Shown piece after piece: positions 62,642-64,000 of a DNA stretch of 64,000 bases. A program made the position numbers and the translations under genes. The first letter of the stretch is position 1. Every line of letters begins with the position of its first letter. The notes below the pieces were generated by a model. That model was not told where the DNA came from, did no database searches, and saw only the letters and a list, made by a program, of their open reading frames with translations. This stretch comes from CBDDKW01 sp965230425 (lineage in GTDB: Bacteria; Pseudomonadota; Gammaproteobacteria; UBA1113): contig CBDDKW010000024.1 in NCBI GenBank assembly GCA_965230425.1, forward strand, positions 143,885-207,884. The letters run 5' to 3'.

Positions 62642-62959
62642 ATGGAAAACTGGATAGACGTAGCAGCAGAAACAGAGATCCCAGCCGGTGAATGGAAAAT
62701 TGTTTGGGTAGATGACATGGAAGTCATGGTCATTAACTTAAATGGCACTTACTATGCTATTGAAGACCACTGTACTCATGATGGTGGCGTATTATCAGAT
62801 GGCGGCGAAATCGAGGGTGATGAAATCGTATGCCCTCGGCATGGCGCTCGTTTCTGCATTAAATCAGGGGCTGTCACAGCGCCACCAGCCTATGAAGATA
62901 TTGAAACATTCGATGTGAGAGTACATGCGGGCAGAATAGAAGTGAATAGCAATAATTAA
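62642..62959 (+). CDS. Rieske [2Fe-2S] protein of the suf locus
   Basis: 105-aa soluble ferredoxin of the non-haem-iron-oxygenase subunit type. The Rieske ligands are C44-x-H46 (CTHDGG) and C64-x2-H67 (CPRHGARF). RBS GGTAGGA. It follows sufT by 60 bp on the same strand and probably belongs to the suf unit, as either an electron donor or a client. No oxygenase component is nearby. Confidence 0.9.
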   Translation: MENWIDVAAETEIPAGEWKIVWVDDMEVMVINLNGTYYAIEDHCTHDGGVLSDGGEIEGDEIVCPRHGARFCIKSGAVTAPPAYEDIETFDVRVHAGRIEVNSNN

Positions 62960-63999
62960 GCATCTACTGGTGAAGTAGACAAAGATGCAACACCCCCTGG
63001 TGTACCATCAAGACTCCCAGGTGTTGCAGGAGAAGCCAGCGGTGAAGTTATGGACATTAATCTGTGTTTAGCAGAACAGGCAGTAAAATAATCCTCAATT
63101 TCTTTGAGCAACTCTTGATTAACCTGATGTACTGGCACATTATCCCAAATATTGTCGAGAAACCTTTGCCAAATGCTCGTTTCCATTGTCACATCCTCTG
63201 CCTGGCGATCACTGGACAATGCTAACCAGTTATTTTGCTTAAGTGTGATTTCCTCACCATCAGGATCTTGACCTAAGTTAAGCGAGCCTTGACTCTCATC
63301 CTGCTGTATTAACTGTTTTGCAATTAGCTCATAGAATACATAGCGCATTAAACGAGGCGTCTGCACTAGTAACGCGACAACTTCTTTTTTGATTTTATTG
63401 CCTTTGACCACCATGCCTGCAAACTGAGCTAATTTATCTGCTTCATATTTATATCTTTCCTCAAGTGCTGTTGTACGTTCTGAGTCTGGTAATACATAAG
63501 CTGTCTGTAAAATCCGCATCAAATGTTTAAGCGCATACACTACTTCTGTATATTTTTGCTTGTCCTGCCATTGTTCTAATTGTTTATGGTACTTCGTTCT
63601 TGCATTTTCCATACTTGTTGTTAAATATATCCTGAAATCATCCCAGAAAATACCCGGCAATTTGACCCATAAGACATCCACATCATTAGGTGTCTTTTCA
63701 GAAAGCATAATCTTTCTTAGTTCTTTAAATAAGTGCTTACGTTCATTGGCATAATATGATTTTGGATTATCAGAGGTCCGAATACGCCCTTGCTGACATA
63801 GATAATTAAACCAATGACAAGCCTGCAGAGGCTGTCCTTTTGCCTTATAAAGTTCATATAAGCGAGCAGCAATCTCATTGTCCATTCCAAGTGAATAATC
63901 TAAGTATGGCTTAAGGTCAGATAAACATTCGTCCGTCTGGTAATTATCACTAATGTTATCAAATTGCTCTTCAAAGAATTGTTGTGTATAGGTGGTTAT
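62956..63999 (-). CDS. Unknown protein, 5' end outside window
   Basis: Not recognised. The frame is open beyond the ATG at 63885 to the window edge (TTYTQQFFEEQFDNISDNYQ upstream), so the true start lies further out and at least 347 codons belong to the gene. Helical, charged, with several aromatic residues; no signal or membrane helix in the visible part. The last 45 residues are Pro/Gly/Ser/Thr-rich and disordered-looking. Its stop overlaps the Rieske gene end by 4 bp. Possibly a lineage-specific protein. Confidence 0.65.
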   Translation of the reverse strand: MTTYTQQFFEEQFDNISDNYQTDECLSDLKPYLDYSLGMDNEIAARLYELYKAKGQPLQACHWFNYLCQQGRIRTSDNPKSYYANERKHLFKELRKIMLSEKTPNDVDVLWVKLPGIFWDDFRIYLTTSMENARTKYHKQLEQWQDKQKYTEVVYALKHLMRILQTAYVLPDSERTTALEERYKYEADKLAQFAGMVVKGNKIKKEVVALLVQTPRLMRYVFYELIAKQLIQQDESQGSLNLGQDPDGEEITLKQNNWLALSSDRQAEDVTMETSIWQRFLDNIWDNVPVHQVNQELLKEIEDYFTACSAKHRLMSITSPLASPATPGSLDGTPGGVASLSTSPVDA

Positions 64000-64000
64000 A

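Overview
The window reads as chromosomal DNA of a moderately AT-rich gammaproteobacterium. The housekeeping blocks have gammaproteobacterial gene order: hemA-prfA-prmC, sfsA/dksA, lolB...tRNA-Gln-prs-rplY-pth-ychF, and glyA-nrdR-nusB-thiL-pgpA. Three things suggest a host-associated lineage, perhaps Legionellales-like (inference, not proven): very large unrecognised proteins (740 and 1721 aa, the latter with ankyrin-like repeats), decayed accessory genes, and vitamin genes missing from conserved operons (no rib genes between nrdR and nusB, no ispE after lolB) while a biotin importer (bioY) is present. I saw no rRNA, CRISPR array, integrase or full-length insertion sequence.

Layout. 1-5.1 kb: cut-off M23 peptidase, an UndA-like haem-oxygenase-fold diiron enzyme with a TetR regulator and a clear operator, erpA, DedA, hemJ. 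5.3-7.8 kb: 740-aa unknown protein and a small rubredoxin. 8-11.9 kb: hemL, a kinase/P-loop fusion, a YfcH-type epimerase. 12.1-14.4 kb: a decayed accessory patch, with a RelE-type toxin gene split by a 160-bp hairpin element, its Xre antitoxin, and a pseudogenised type VI secretion accessory pair. 14.7-19.9 kb: the 1721-aa protein. 20-32.4 kb: core block with sfsA, dksA, prmC, prfA, hemA, lolB, LysR, tRNA-Gln, prs, deaD-like helicase, rplY, pth, ychF, tRNA-Met. 32.5-37.5 kb: unknown protein, secreted acid phosphatase, MFS carrier, and an AbiE toxin-antitoxin pair in AT-rich DNA followed by an 11-bp tandem repeat. 37.6-46.7 kb: recG, DUF2252 protein, MFS, bioY, comF, dps, emrA/emrB-type efflux. 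46.7-50.5 kb: pgpA, thiL, nusB, nrdR, glyA. 50.7-56 kb: coiled-coil repeat protein, membrane protein, ettA, OmpA-type lipoprotein. 56.4-63 kb: a compact SUF operon (Rrf2 regulator, sufB, C, D, S, U, T, Rieske protein), then a cut-off unknown gene.

How the genes work together. Haem supply is well represented (hemA, hemL, hemJ), as is Fe-S assembly (SUF plus ErpA). prfA and prmC form a translation-termination pair. Gene order is tight, with several 4-nt ATGA overlaps in hemA-prfA-prmC and in suf.

The least explained material is structural. A roughly 30-bp hairpin repeat at three full sites has an almost constant loop, while its stem sequences differ but remain complementary. The 160-bp element in the toxin gene has hairpins with CAAG loops. 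There is also a 28-bp perfect palindrome between hemA and lolB, and a nested inverted repeat before the suf operon.
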